Shown piece by piece: positions 8,695 through 17,178 of a DNA stretch of 64,000 nt; within the stretch, counting starts at the first letter, position 1; each line of letters starts with the position of its first letter. Position numbers and translations under genes: made by a program. The notes under the pieces are model-generated. The model was given only the letters and a program-made list of their open reading frames with translations. It was not told where the DNA came from and made no database searches. Location: contig JASJOS010000002.1 in assembly GCA_030068525.1 (NCBI GenBank), positions 434,001-498,000 on the forward strand, written 5' to 3'. Source of the DNA: Xanthocytophaga flava. Lineage in GTDB: Bacteria; Bacteroidota; Bacteroidia; Cytophagales; 172606-1.

Positions 8695-11157
8695 TTATTC
8701 GGATCGTAGAGACTTGACAGGATTGGCAATAGCTGCTTTGATGGCCTGATAACTTACTGTCGCTAAAGCAATCAGGAAAGATAAGATAGCCGCACCTGCA
8801 AATACCCACCAGGAAAGAGAAATATGATAGGCAAATTCCTGCAACCAGAGGTTACTTGCCCACCAGGCAATGGGTGCTGCCAGTACATTGGCAATCAGAA
8901 CCAGTTTAAGAAAGTCTCTGGATAATAAAGCTGTAAGATTCAACACATCTGCCCCTAATACTTTGCGAATGCCAATCTCCTTGATGCGTTGTTCTGCTGC
9001 ATAGGTTGCCAAACCAAACAATCCCAGACAGGCTATAAAAATGGTAGCCAGTGCTGCCCAGATCAGGAGGGTTTCACGACGCTGATCGTCTGCATAAAAA
9101 CGCGCCAACTGCTGATCCAGAAAATGATACTCAAACAGATGGTTGGGATCTATGCGGGTCAATGTATTTTCCATTTGTTTGAGTGTATTCTGTATATTCT
9201 TTCCTTCTATTCTGGCTGTGAAGTAATCGATATTTTGTACAGGATTTTGGCTATATGCTAACACAAGAGGTGCAATTTTTTCACGTAGAGACTGGAAATG
9301 AAAATCCTTGACAATGCCAATCACACGCGCCTTAAAAGGTTTCTTGGACTCATTAACGGGAAAATACTTGCCTCCAAACGCCATTTCAGGAATTTCGATT
9401 AACTGATCGGATGCTTCCTGAATATGCAGGGCTCTGGCTGCTGTTTCATTTAGTAGTATAGAAGATGAATCACGCAAACTGGTAAAGATTCTGCCTTTTA
9501 GTAATTCTACCTCAAATGTTTTAGCAAAGTTTTCATCAGCTCCAATCACATAGGCTACCTGAGGATTATCTGTATTGCCTTCTGTTTTGACCTTAACTGT
9601 CGGAATTGACTTCCATTCACCCGGAACACGGGAAGTAACAGATACTTCGTTAACACCTGCAATTTTTCCAAATTCTGTTTTGATAGTCTCAGCTTCTTTA
9701 CGTACCTGTCCACTATTAATATCAACTACCACCAGCAAGTCTTTATTAAAACCCAGGTTTTTATTGTTGGCATATTGTACCTGAAGAAAAAGCACCATAG
9801 TGGCAATCATCATCACAACCGAAACGGTAAACTGAAATACTACCAGACTCTTGCGTAAGGACAATCCTGTCTTACTATGTAGCTTTACATTTTTAAGTAG
9901 GGCTACCGGCTTAAGGCGTGAAAGTAAAAGTGCCGGATAGCTACCTGAAACAATAGCTGTACTAAGTGTAGTCAATATAGCATACAACCAGATGCGATAG
10001 TCTGTCTGGAGGCTAAATGAGAGATGTTTACCTGTAAATGTATTAAAGGCAGGTAGAATGATATTGACCAGTAGAACAGACAATGCAAATGCCATCAGGG
10101 TAACTAGTAACGATTCAAACAGAAACTGCCTGATCAGGTGGCTGTCTGTGGCTCCAGTAGCTTTACGGACTCCAATTTCTTTGGAACGGTTAGAAGCTCT
10201 GGCCGTGGTAAGATTGATATAATTGATAGCGGCAATCGTAAGCATAAAAACGGCTACCAATGCAAAAATTTTGATATATAATAATGATCCATGTCCAGTA
10301 GCTGATACATTGGGATTTCTGGCACCATCTACTATATCTTCTGAATACAAATGCATATCTGCCAGTGGCTGCAACCTGAACCGGAGGGTGGTGCCAGCTT
10401 CTGGCTGTTGGTGCGAGAGTACAAAACGGGTGATTTTCTGGGATACAGACTGAGGATTAGCGTTCTCTTTCAATAAGGCGTAAACCATATAATTGTGAGA
10501 ACTCCAGTCGTTTACCATGTTTTCAGAAAACTGTTTGTCGTGCAGAATTGTTGCTTCGGAGATCATAAGATTGAAATCAAAGCTGGAATTGGAAGGATGA
10601 TTTTTCAGGACTGCTGTTATACGCAGAGGAGCTTCCAAAAAGTCAAATTTGAGCGTCTTACCTACCACATGAGTGGTATTAAACAGCTTATGGGCTAGTT
10701 CTTCCACTAGTACAATGGAATTAGGTTCCTGTAAAGCTGTTTGGGCAGTGCCATCTATTGCTTCAAAATCAAATATTTCCATCAGACTTTGATTGGCAAA
10801 GCCGATAGTTTCCAGAAACTTTGTTTTGCTCTCAGGATTGGAAATGTTATCACGTCCTATAAGGGTGATACGTGAAGTATTTTCAATCTCTGCAATGTTC
10901 TTTTTAGATTCCTCCGCCATATTGTAGCTGGTAGCGGCAATAGTCAGTTCTTCCGATTTGTTTTTCTGGTATTCGATTACTCTGTAAATACGATTGGCTT
11001 TGCTATGTTGCTGATCAAATGTCAATTCATCAAAGAGATAGATGCCTATCAGCAAAAAGCATGTAAGACCAAAAGTAAGTCCCGCTATATTGAGACTAGT
11101 GTACAGTTTGTTGCGAAACAGGGTTCGAATGGTAATTTTAAGGTAGTTGTATAACAT
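8695..11157 (-). CDS. FtsX-type ABC permease (MacB-like periplasmic core)
   Basis: This 820-residue protein has a first membrane helix at about residues 20-42, a MacB-type periplasmic core domain, an FtsX block of three helices around residues 290-400, a second helix and periplasmic core, and a second FtsX block at about 695-815. The sequence NRSKEIGVRKATGA, and later EQRIKEIGIRKVLGA, are the paired cytoplasmic hallmarks of these permeases. Such duplicated FtsX proteins are numerous in Bacteroidota and are thought to work with a separate MacB-like ATPase, which is not in this window. Export or envelope stress roles are typical. A sigma-54-like promoter and a palindrome lie upstream. Confidence 0.92.
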   Translation of the reverse strand: MLYNYLKITIRTLFRNKLYTSLNIAGLTFGLTCFLLIGIYLFDELTFDQQHSKANRIYRVIEYQKNKSEELTIAATSYNMAEESKKNIAEIENTSRITLIGRDNISNPESKTKFLETIGFANQSLMEIFDFEAIDGTAQTALQEPNSIVLVEELAHKLFNTTHVVGKTLKFDFLEAPLRITAVLKNHPSNSSFDFNLMISEATILHDKQFSENMVNDWSSHNYMVYALLKENANPQSVSQKITRFVLSHQQPEAGTTLRFRLQPLADMHLYSEDIVDGARNPNVSATGHGSLLYIKIFALVAVFMLTIAAINYINLTTARASNRSKEIGVRKATGATDSHLIRQFLFESLLVTLMAFALSVLLVNIILPAFNTFTGKHLSFSLQTDYRIWLYAILTTLSTAIVSGSYPALLLSRLKPVALLKNVKLHSKTGLSLRKSLVVFQFTVSVVMMIATMVLFLQVQYANNKNLGFNKDLLVVVDINSGQVRKEAETIKTEFGKIAGVNEVSVTSRVPGEWKSIPTVKVKTEGNTDNPQVAYVIGADENFAKTFEVELLKGRIFTSLRDSSSILLNETAARALHIQEASDQLIEIPEMAFGGKYFPVNESKKPFKARVIGIVKDFHFQSLREKIAPLVLAYSQNPVQNIDYFTARIEGKNIQNTLKQMENTLTRIDPNHLFEYHFLDQQLARFYADDQRRETLLIWAALATIFIACLGLFGLATYAAEQRIKEIGIRKVLGADVLNLTALLSRDFLKLVLIANVLAAPIAWWASNLWLQEFAYHISLSWWVFAGAAILSFLIALATVSYQAIKAAIANPVKSLRSE

Positions 11158-11286
11158 AAAAAGAAAGTTTCAGGAATACCGGACTTATACAGTATAAACA
11201 GATCTTTACCTGGATTATTTGATTATATATACTTGTAAAGAAATCACGATAAACATTTACAGGTATATTACATACTATATATTATC

Positions 11287-11301
11287 CCAATTCCAATGCC
11301 A
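11287..11301 (-). promoter_or_regulatory. Sigma-54-like -24/-12 promoter of the FtsX permease
   Basis: Read on the minus strand the sequence is TGGCAT-N5-TTGG, against consensus TGGCAC-N5-TTGC. The 10-base spacing between the GG and GC-position dinucleotides is preserved, but the last base is G instead of C. It lies 130-144 bases upstream of the permease ATG, and a palindrome lies about 60 bases further upstream, as expected for enhancer-dependent transcription. Confidence 0.5.
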
Positions 11302-11353
11302 AAGCTTTGTATGAGTCCTCAACTGCTTTATAGCTGGTTTATTCATTTTGAAG

Positions 11354-11369
11354 TGTCCGTTATCGGACA
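11354..11369. promoter_or_regulatory. TGTCCG-N4-CGGACA palindrome, candidate enhancer site
   Basis: This is a perfect 6-bp dyad with a 4-base spacer, about 85 bases upstream of the inferred start of the FtsX transcript. Its position suits an activator-binding site for the sigma-54-like promoter. The divergent small gene at 11423 could also be controlled from here. Confidence 0.5.
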
Positions 11370-11373
11370 AGCT

Positions 11374-11391
11374 TTGTTCATAGATGAACAA
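11374..11391. promoter_or_regulatory. TTGTTCAT-N2-ATGAACAA palindrome
   Basis: A perfect 8-bp dyad with a 2-base spacer sits 4 bases from the TGTCCG palindrome, in the gap between two divergent genes. It may be an operator or a second activator site; no family can be named. Confidence 0.35.
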
Positions 11392-11422
11392 GAGATAGTA
11401 TGATTCTGGTTTGTTCAGAAAG

Positions 11423-11704
11423 ATGAAAGAAACGATAACCTGTTGTCTGGATAGGAAGCTTAAAAATGGTTATCTTGTAGACTGTTGTTATCGCTTGTTA
11501 ACCCTTGCATCTGAATGTATGTATCTGCTCATCGCCTTTCCAATCATTGCTGTCATAACACTTTTATCTTTTCTGCTTGCCAGGATAAACGAGTCTGTAA
11601 TGCAAAAGTTAGCAGCTGGACTGCTTTTTTTACTCAAATCGTTTGTGGTACTAGGTCTGTTGTTGCTAGCCTTCCTGTTTGTTGTGTTGACTAATTGGGG
11701 ATAG
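11423..11704 (+). CDS. Small hypothetical membrane protein
   Basis: This 93-residue frame starts at an ATG at 11423; a TTG 12 bases upstream is less likely. It has a charged, Cys-containing N-terminus of about 25 residues and two long hydrophobic segments at about residues 28-50 and 62-90. It is divergent from the FtsX permease. I recognise no family. The membrane pattern and complete frame argue for a real gene, but the opposite strand is also open here. Confidence 0.45.
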   Translation: MKETITCCLDRKLKNGYLVDCCYRLLTLASECMYLLIAFPIIAVITLLSFLLARINESVMQKLAAGLLFLLKSFVVLGLLLLAFLFVVLTNWG

Positions 11705-11819
11705 TATATAGGAAAGTTATTTGCCATTGCTGATAAGACCTATTAGTGTATAAGCAAGATGGGGAATAGGTTGGGTGATGAAGATTTACAGTATTAAACA
11801 AAGAGGCATATTTTGCCTG

Positions 11820-12737
11820 TTAGTTTGTTTTAAGTGATTGGAGCCTGCCAAGTTTCTGAGCCAGTTCTACATATTGAGGGCATTCCACAAGACCTGCAAG
11901 CTCATAAACCATCCGTTTGGTTTTAGCTTCTTTCGAAATTCCTTTATTCATAAAGACGCTGGGATTAATGCCAATAGAAAAATGCCCAATATCATCCAGT
12001 GAGTTGGGTTTATCTAGTCCCACTGCATTTTTTAATGCCTGCAAAATGTCAGACTCCAGATGACTTCTTACTGGCACCAGTTTTTCATCCAGATAGATAG
12101 CACCAGTTAGTTTCATTGGATTTGTGCTGCCAGATACAAACTGATGAAAACGTAGTTGGAATTTTTGACCGTCTTCCAGGTTCGAACAGAACAGGATTTT
12201 AGTGCCTCCATCCATTTGCATAGCAAAGTCGTCAACTGAAACGTTCTCGGAAATTGATCTTTTGGCCTTTTCAAGCTCGGTATTTAGTTCTTTTTCGATA
12301 GCATATGTATCCACTAATAGAGATAATGCATCAAAGATATCACCTGTAAGATATGTTTTTTCTGAAAGTAATCGGGTGAGACGTTCTCCCTTGTATTCAT
12401 GTAAGGCAGGAATAATTGCTAAAAGTTGATTCTGATTTTTCTCCACTTCAGCAACGACCTGCTCTCTGATATCTTCATTAAAATAGAGGATTGTCAATAA
12501 TGAAACCAATGAAGACAAACCTGCCTCTTTTATTCCTTCATCAGAAACACGTACTACTTTTATCTCATCCAGGTTGGGTACATAAAATTTTTTAAAGGGA
12601 GCCGTAGTTTTTTGATCTGAATTTTGTACCGGAACACGGGCTGTATTTCGTGAAGTCAATAGCTTACGAATAATGAGACCAACCACACGTAGAATCATAG
12701 GAAATAGTGAAGTATTAGTCTGAAATATGGTTAACAT
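11820..12737 (-). CDS. Hypothetical protein of 305 residues
   Basis: The N-terminus has a hydrophobic stretch at about residues 10-24, which could be an anchor. A helical soluble region follows, with a charged helix near residues 165-180 (EKELNTELEKAKRSI) and a beta-rich C-terminal third. I recognise no family. A longer reading from a TTG at 12824 is possible, but a TAnnTTTG promoter box overlaps that codon, so the ATG at 12737 is preferred. It has no co-directional neighbour. Confidence 0.6.
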   Translation of the reverse strand: MLTIFQTNTSLFPMILRVVGLIIRKLLTSRNTARVPVQNSDQKTTAPFKKFYVPNLDEIKVVRVSDEGIKEAGLSSLVSLLTILYFNEDIREQVVAEVEKNQNQLLAIIPALHEYKGERLTRLLSEKTYLTGDIFDALSLLVDTYAIEKELNTELEKAKRSISENVSVDDFAMQMDGGTKILFCSNLEDGQKFQLRFHQFVSGSTNPMKLTGAIYLDEKLVPVRSHLESDILQALKNAVGLDKPNSLDDIGHFSIGINPSVFMNKGISKEAKTKRMVYELAGLVECPQYVELAQKLGRLQSLKTN

Positions 12738-12821
12738 GCTTGGCAAGATACATAGTGTTAATCTATAAAATAGTGTATAAAACCTCGCAATATTACTTGC
12801 TTGGATAGATTGATAAATCGT

Positions 12822-12829
12822 CAAAAATA
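12822..12829 (-). promoter_or_regulatory. Bacteroidota -7 box (TATTTTTG)
   Basis: A perfect TAnnTTTG match on the minus strand lies about 85 bases upstream of the ATG at 12737. It overlaps the TTG that would begin a longer frame. No clear -33 TTTG was found at the expected distance. Confidence 0.45.
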
Positions 12830-13034
12830 GCTTTGTCTGGCGTTGATAATAGTTTGTGAAAAAATATAAGAAATCGTGTTTACTGTATTGTTAAAAGGTT
12901 ATTAATAGGTGCTGTCTATTAAAGTGAACTTTTTCAACTTTTCCACTCTATCCAGAAAATGTAAATTCCTCTTCAGAGAATTAATTTTTTACTTTTTAGT
13001 GTAATTATCTATTCATTCAGACCAGTTATTTTTT

Positions 13035-15536
13035 ATGAAACACATGTATCTGTTGCTGACTGTGATCAGTAACCTATTTTTCTCTGTGTATGCCACAACC
13101 AGCTATGCCGCTAATGAACCAGTGCTCATTTCTCCACAGAATCAGTCGAATGTGGATCTATGTTCCTTTAACAACACCATTACTGTTAATGCCAATCATC
13201 CCAGTGCCCGTAAGGTGTATGTGAATGTGTTTCTCAATGACCCCAGGCAAACGGTTAGCCTGGATGCAAGAAACCTAACTGCTGCTGAAGCCACTCAGCC
13301 TATTACTTTTGTGTATTCGCAACCCGGAGGCCTCAACCTGCAACCAAACAAACAGTACCTGATCGAGGTTAAAACAGCTGATGCGGCTGGTACTATTCTT
13401 GGGCAGAGATACTTTACTATCTTTACAAAGCCCATGGCAGATCCTTTACCCACTTTTGTTGGATTGACCAATAATGCTACCAATGTATCACTGACTCCAA
13501 CTATACAGGTACTGCCCTATACTGCCTGTGGTACACTGCAACAGGTAACTTACTGGATTGATCGTGCTCCGGCAGACTGGCAGGGAAGTGATTTGCAAAC
13601 AGCCACTTTTACAAATGCTACCTATTCCTGGACTGTGCCTCAGCCTTTATTGCCTGGTACAGAGTATGAAGCCCGTGTGCTTTTTACAACTAATTATCCA
13701 TGGAGAGGTCCATTGATCAATGGTTTCAAGTTTACTACCAAACAACAGGCGTTGCCTGTGCTGGTCGATCCTGTTGAAAACACAACCTGGGTTTTGTGTG
13801 AAAACGAACGAAAGTTTGTTAACAATGGCATTACATTTAATGCGAATGATCCGAATGCCAAAAAGGCAACAGTTAAGATTACTAACAAAGAAACTGGAAA
13901 AGAAATCGGAACCACTCTATGGCCAGCTAGTATGCCCATTGTGGTATCTTTTGCCAATGCCGAGCAGGCAACAAGTGACCATCCGATAAGTATCAGTATT
14001 TTTGCAGACACTACGCACTTTGAATCATTGATTCAGATAAATACCTATGATTCAGTTAATACCCTGTTAGCTACCCGAAGTTACACCATTCCGACATACA
14101 TCAAACGATTCTATCGGGTACTTACTCCAGAGTTTATCAGTCCGGCTAATGGTGCTACCAACGTATCACTAACGCCTGCCATTCAGGTTACACGCCCTGT
14201 AGAAACTGACCAGGCATGTAATAGGGAAGTCATTTTTTATTCATATGAGATTGATCGCTATCCAGCAGATTGGGGAGGTGAAGACTATCAAGTCCAATCA
14301 GTTGATAACACTGTCACCAGTTGGCAGCCTCCTGTAGCTTTGAAACCAGGGACTACTTATCAGGTACGTGTTAATTATAGGAATGCAAATACGCCTTTCT
14401 CACCTATGTCAATCACAGAGTCATTCACGACAGGCACGCCTGTAGTAACCAATCCGGATTCGACCAGACTCCTCTGGAGTGCATTTAATCTGGCAGGTCC
14501 GGCTACAGTCATTGATGGAAAACAATGGAGAGCAGGATCTGATTATAATATTAGTGTGGCAGGAACGTATCATAGCTTTGAAAACCAGCAGGTGCCACTG
14601 ACACCTGCTACCGATTCCGCACATGCTGCTATGATCCGTTCTTCTATCTGGGGAAATGACTTTACCATACGGTCTTACTTTCCGGGTATCCCATACTATG
14701 TCTATCTGTATGTTTGGGAAGATAACAATCCACAAACGTATTCCATCACGGTAGATGGTACAGTAGTTGAGTCCAGTTACAACAGTGGATCGGCTGGAAC
14801 CTGGAAGAGATTGGGACCTTATACCATACAGGGCAAATATGATGTTGCCAATGAGATTCGCTTTCAGGGAGGAGATGCAAATGTATCCGGTATTGAATTT
14901 TACTATGACCGTAAATATGAACAAGCTCCCCCTGCAGTAGTGACCAATCTGCAGGCTGTAGCTATTTCTTCCAGAAAAGTGCAATTAACCTGGAACGACA
15001 ACTCGTACAATGAAAGCGAGTTCTGGTTAGAACGAAAACGTATTTCAGATGGTGCTCATCGTATGTTTGTATTAAAAGAGAATACTACTTCATTTACAGA
15101 TACAATAGCAGAACCCAATACCGAATATGAATACAAAGTACGGGCTTTCTCAAGAGTTATCTCTTCAAGTGGTACTATTTATACAAGTTTATCTGCTGGG
15201 GCAACGGTACAGACACCTGCTGAAAGCCTATCCAATGCTGCTGCCCGGATTGGAAGTGAGGAAGGTTTCAGTGCAGAGCAACTGACAGCAGTACTCTATC
15301 CTAATCCATTGAGAGGAAATACTCTTTCTGTTCAACTTTCCGGTTTGACAGCTCAGCAGGAGATTGTATTTAACGTATTGTCGCTGGATGGAAGGAAAAT
15401 CCGAACTGAAACATTGAAAAATACGAGTGGTGCTATAGTGTATGATCTAAAGGGGCTTACACTCACTCCCGGATTTTATTTGCTTCAAATTCAGATGAAA
15501 GACAAGGTTCTATTTAAAAAAATAATAGCAGAGTAG
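13035..15536 (+). CDS. Secreted multidomain protein with T9SS sorting domain
   Basis: This 833-residue protein has a signal peptide of about 25 residues ending near SYA. Two copies of a two-domain Ig-like unit follow, in an A-B-A-B order: A at about 27-137 and 240-352, B at about 138-237 and 355-475. Both B copies share ATNVSLTP, IDR.PADW and LPGT/LKPGT motifs. A malectin-like or carbohydrate-binding beta domain follows (about 480-640), then a fibronectin type III domain (about 645-735). The C-terminal sorting domain (about 755-833) has the YPNP motif and ends in FKKIIAE. Type IX secretion would export it to the cell surface or medium. The ligand is unknown; polysaccharide binding is an inference. 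Confidence 0.88.
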   Translation: MKHMYLLLTVISNLFFSVYATTSYAANEPVLISPQNQSNVDLCSFNNTITVNANHPSARKVYVNVFLNDPRQTVSLDARNLTAAEATQPITFVYSQPGGLNLQPNKQYLIEVKTADAAGTILGQRYFTIFTKPMADPLPTFVGLTNNATNVSLTPTIQVLPYTACGTLQQVTYWIDRAPADWQGSDLQTATFTNATYSWTVPQPLLPGTEYEARVLFTTNYPWRGPLINGFKFTTKQQALPVLVDPVENTTWVLCENERKFVNNGITFNANDPNAKKATVKITNKETGKEIGTTLWPASMPIVVSFANAEQATSDHPISISIFADTTHFESLIQINTYDSVNTLLATRSYTIPTYIKRFYRVLTPEFISPANGATNVSLTPAIQVTRPVETDQACNREVIFYSYEIDRYPADWGGEDYQVQSVDNTVTSWQPPVALKPGTTYQVRVNYRNANTPFSPMSITESFTTGTPVVTNPDSTRLLWSAFNLAGPATVIDGKQWRAGSDYNISVAGTYHSFENQQVPLTPATDSAHAAMIRSSIWGNDFTIRSYFPGIPYYVYLYVWEDNNPQTYSITVDGTVVESSYNSGSAGTWKRLGPYTIQGKYDVANEIRFQGGDANVSGIEFYYDRKYEQAPPAVVTNLQAVAISSRKVQLTWNDNSYNESEFWLERKRISDGAHRMFVLKENTTSFTDTIAEPNTEYEYKVRAFSRVISSSGTIYTSLSAGATVQTPAESLSNAAARIGSEEGFSAEQLTAVLYPNPLRGNTLSVQLSGLTAQQEIVFNVLSLDGRKIRTETLKNTSGAIVYDLKGLTLTPGFYLLQIQMKDKVLFKKIIAE

Positions 15537-15559
15537 TGCTGCTACATAAGCTAAATTTT

Positions 15560-15589
15560 AGGTCCGGACGTTAGTTCGGACCTTTTTTG
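15560..15589 (+). terminator. Rho-independent terminator of the T9SS protein gene
   Basis: A stem of about 10 bp (AGGTCCGGAC with GTTCGGACCT, one G-T pair) and a GTTA-type loop are followed by TTTTTTG. It sits 24 bases downstream of the stop codon. Confidence 0.88.
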
Positions 15590-15695
15590 TTTAGAGAATA
15601 GATTATCGCAGTCTTATCTGACTGAGTTATTTTGTGTATTTTTCATCTGTAGTTCAACTGTCAACTTATTTTAGAACCAGACACAGGAAACCCTA

Positions 15696-16277
15696 ATGGA
15701 AACAAAGGAAATTCTCAAACAACATATTACCAAAACAATCACATTAAGTGATGATCAGTTCGATTATTTCTTTTCACATTTTACACCTCAGTCCTTTAAG
15801 AAAGGGCAGTCCATTATAACGTCAGGGGAAAAAGTGGACTCTGAATATTTTGTGTTGAATGGTTGTTTAAAATCATTTTATATCAATGATGATCTGAAGA
15901 TGTTTATCCTGCAATTTGCAATGCCAACTTGGTGGACATCTGATTACAGTGCGTTGTATAGTAACGAAAAAGCTACCATCAATGTTGACTGTATAACAGA
16001 TGCTGAGGTGCTTCGTCTTACTAATGCTAACCGTGAAAAGTTATGCAATGAGATACACGAGATTGAACATTTCTTTCGCTGGCGTACCAACAGGGGATAT
16101 GTTGCTTCACAGAAAAGACTCTTATCCTTGATGAATAAGGATGCCCGATATCGTTACGAAGAACTATTGGTACAATACCCTCAATTATACAATCTGGTAC
16201 CTAAACAACTGATTGCGGCTTATCTGGGTGTATCCCGGGAAACATTGAGCAGACTCTATCAATCCTCCAAAATGTGA
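15696..16277 (+). CDS. Crp/Fnr-family transcriptional regulator
   Basis: This 193-residue protein has an N-terminal cyclic-nucleotide-binding-type beta-roll (about 20-110), a dimerisation helix and a short C-terminal winged helix-turn-helix ending in LGVSRETLSRLYQ. The recognition helix keeps the Arg-Glu-x-x-x-Arg spacing that reads TGTGA in E. coli CRP. The cAMP-binding arginine motif is not evident, so the ligand may differ or be absent. Its stop codon lies inside the first of two perfect CRP-type palindromes that precede the YceI operon. This implies it controls that operon and possibly itself. Confidence 0.9.
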   Translation: METKEILKQHITKTITLSDDQFDYFFSHFTPQSFKKGQSIITSGEKVDSEYFVLNGCLKSFYINDDLKMFILQFAMPTWWTSDYSALYSNEKATINVDCITDAEVLRLTNANREKLCNEIHEIEHFFRWRTNRGYVASQKRLLSLMNKDARYRYEELLVQYPQLYNLVPKQLIAAYLGVSRETLSRLYQSSKM

Positions 16278-16288
16278 GGTAGATCACA
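16273..16288. promoter_or_regulatory. CRP-type operator 1 (TGTGA-N6-TCACA)
   Basis: This is an exact match to the CRP consensus half-sites and spacing. It overlaps the stop codon of the regulator gene and lies 94 bases upstream of the YceI ATG. Its centre is 38 bases from that of the second site. Confidence 0.75.
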
Positions 16289-16310
16289 TACTAAACAGTT
16301 GTATCCAGAA

Positions 16311-16326
16311 TGTGATGTAGGTCACA
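16311..16326. promoter_or_regulatory. CRP-type operator 2 (TGTGA-N6-TCACA)
   Basis: This is a second exact CRP-type dyad, 56 bases upstream of the YceI ATG. A near-match to the -7 box (CACCTTTG) follows about 25 bases later, so the site could activate from just upstream of the promoter. Confidence 0.75.
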
Positions 16327-16381
16327 TAACAATATCCTGCCTTCATTCCACCTTTGTGTCATTCAACAAAACACAAAGAAA

Positions 16382-16933
16382 ATGGAAACTAAATATTTTA
16401 ACATTGTTAGTGAAAAAAGCAAGATAGAATGGATAGGCCGGAAAGTTACAGGTACACACAATGGCACCATTACTATAAAAGAAGGCACCCTCGTATTTAC
16501 AGAAGATCGCTTCAAGAGTGGACAAGTTATTGTGGATACTACTTCTATTACGATATTAGATGTAACTGACCCTGCTACCAACGATCAATTTGCTGGTCAT
16601 CTGGCATCTGATGATTTTTTCTCATCTGAAAAATATCCCGAAGCTGTACTGGAGATTACAGACGCTATTCCAGAAAGTGATAATGATTACCATCTTAATG
16701 GTAATTTGACCATTAAAGGTATTACTCATCCCATATCATTTTATGCCACTGTCTATGTAATTGGGCAGGTACTTACTGCAAGTGGGAAAATCACCATCGA
16801 TCGTACAAAATATGGAATGAGGTTTCGTTCTGGGAATTTTTTTAAAGACCTCGGTGATACACTGATCTATAATAATTTTGATTTAGATGTATACATCACT
16901 GCAACCACTATAAATAAAACTGTCTTAGCCTAA
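16382..16933 (+). CDS. YceI-family lipid/isoprenoid-binding protein
   Basis: This 183-residue beta-barrel protein of the YceI type has the hallmark GTHNGTITIKEGTL opening, FKSGQVIVDTTSI, HLASDDFFSSEKYPEAVLEI and NGNLTIKGITHPISF segments. Family members bind long isoprenoid or lipid chains. Unlike many relatives it has no signal peptide, so it probably acts in the cytoplasm. It is the first gene of a run with a tautomerase and an SDR (12 and 14 bases apart), placed directly after two CRP-type operators. Confidence 0.92.
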   Translation: METKYFNIVSEKSKIEWIGRKVTGTHNGTITIKEGTLVFTEDRFKSGQVIVDTTSITILDVTDPATNDQFAGHLASDDFFSSEKYPEAVLEITDAIPESDNDYHLNGNLTIKGITHPISFYATVYVIGQVLTASGKITIDRTKYGMRFRSGNFFKDLGDTLIYNNFDLDVYITATTINKTVLA

Positions 16934-16945
16934 AAAAACAAACCT

Positions 16946-17164
16946 ATGCCTTACGTAAAGATAGAGGTGACTCGTGAAGGTGTTACCCGCGAACAGAAAC
17001 AAAAACTGATTAAAGGTGTGACTGATGTGATCACTCATACATTGAATAAAGATCCTCACCTCACTCATGTGGTTATACAGGAAATTGATCTGGATAACTG
17101 GGGATATGCTGGAGAGCAAACATCCATACTACGTGAAAAAGGAATAACTGCAGATAAAAAATAG
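16946..17164 (+). CDS. 4-oxalocrotonate tautomerase-family protein
   Basis: This 72-residue protein starts Met-Pro, so processing exposes the catalytic N-terminal Pro-1 of the tautomerase superfamily. The sequence PYVKIEVTREGVTREQKQKL and the following helix-strand order match the family fold. Members catalyse keto-enol tautomerisation or dehalogenation. It lies 12 bases after the YceI gene and 14 before the SDR gene, so it is co-transcribed. The substrate is unknown. Confidence 0.88.
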   Translation: MPYVKIEVTREGVTREQKQKLIKGVTDVITHTLNKDPHLTHVVIQEIDLDNWGYAGEQTSILREKGITADKK

Positions 17165-17178
17165 ACAATCTATAGACT

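Noticed and set aside
14421-14984. A 187-codon open frame on the minus strand inside the T9SS protein gene
   Set aside because: It is antisense to a well-supported coding region with clear domains and has no recognisable protein features.
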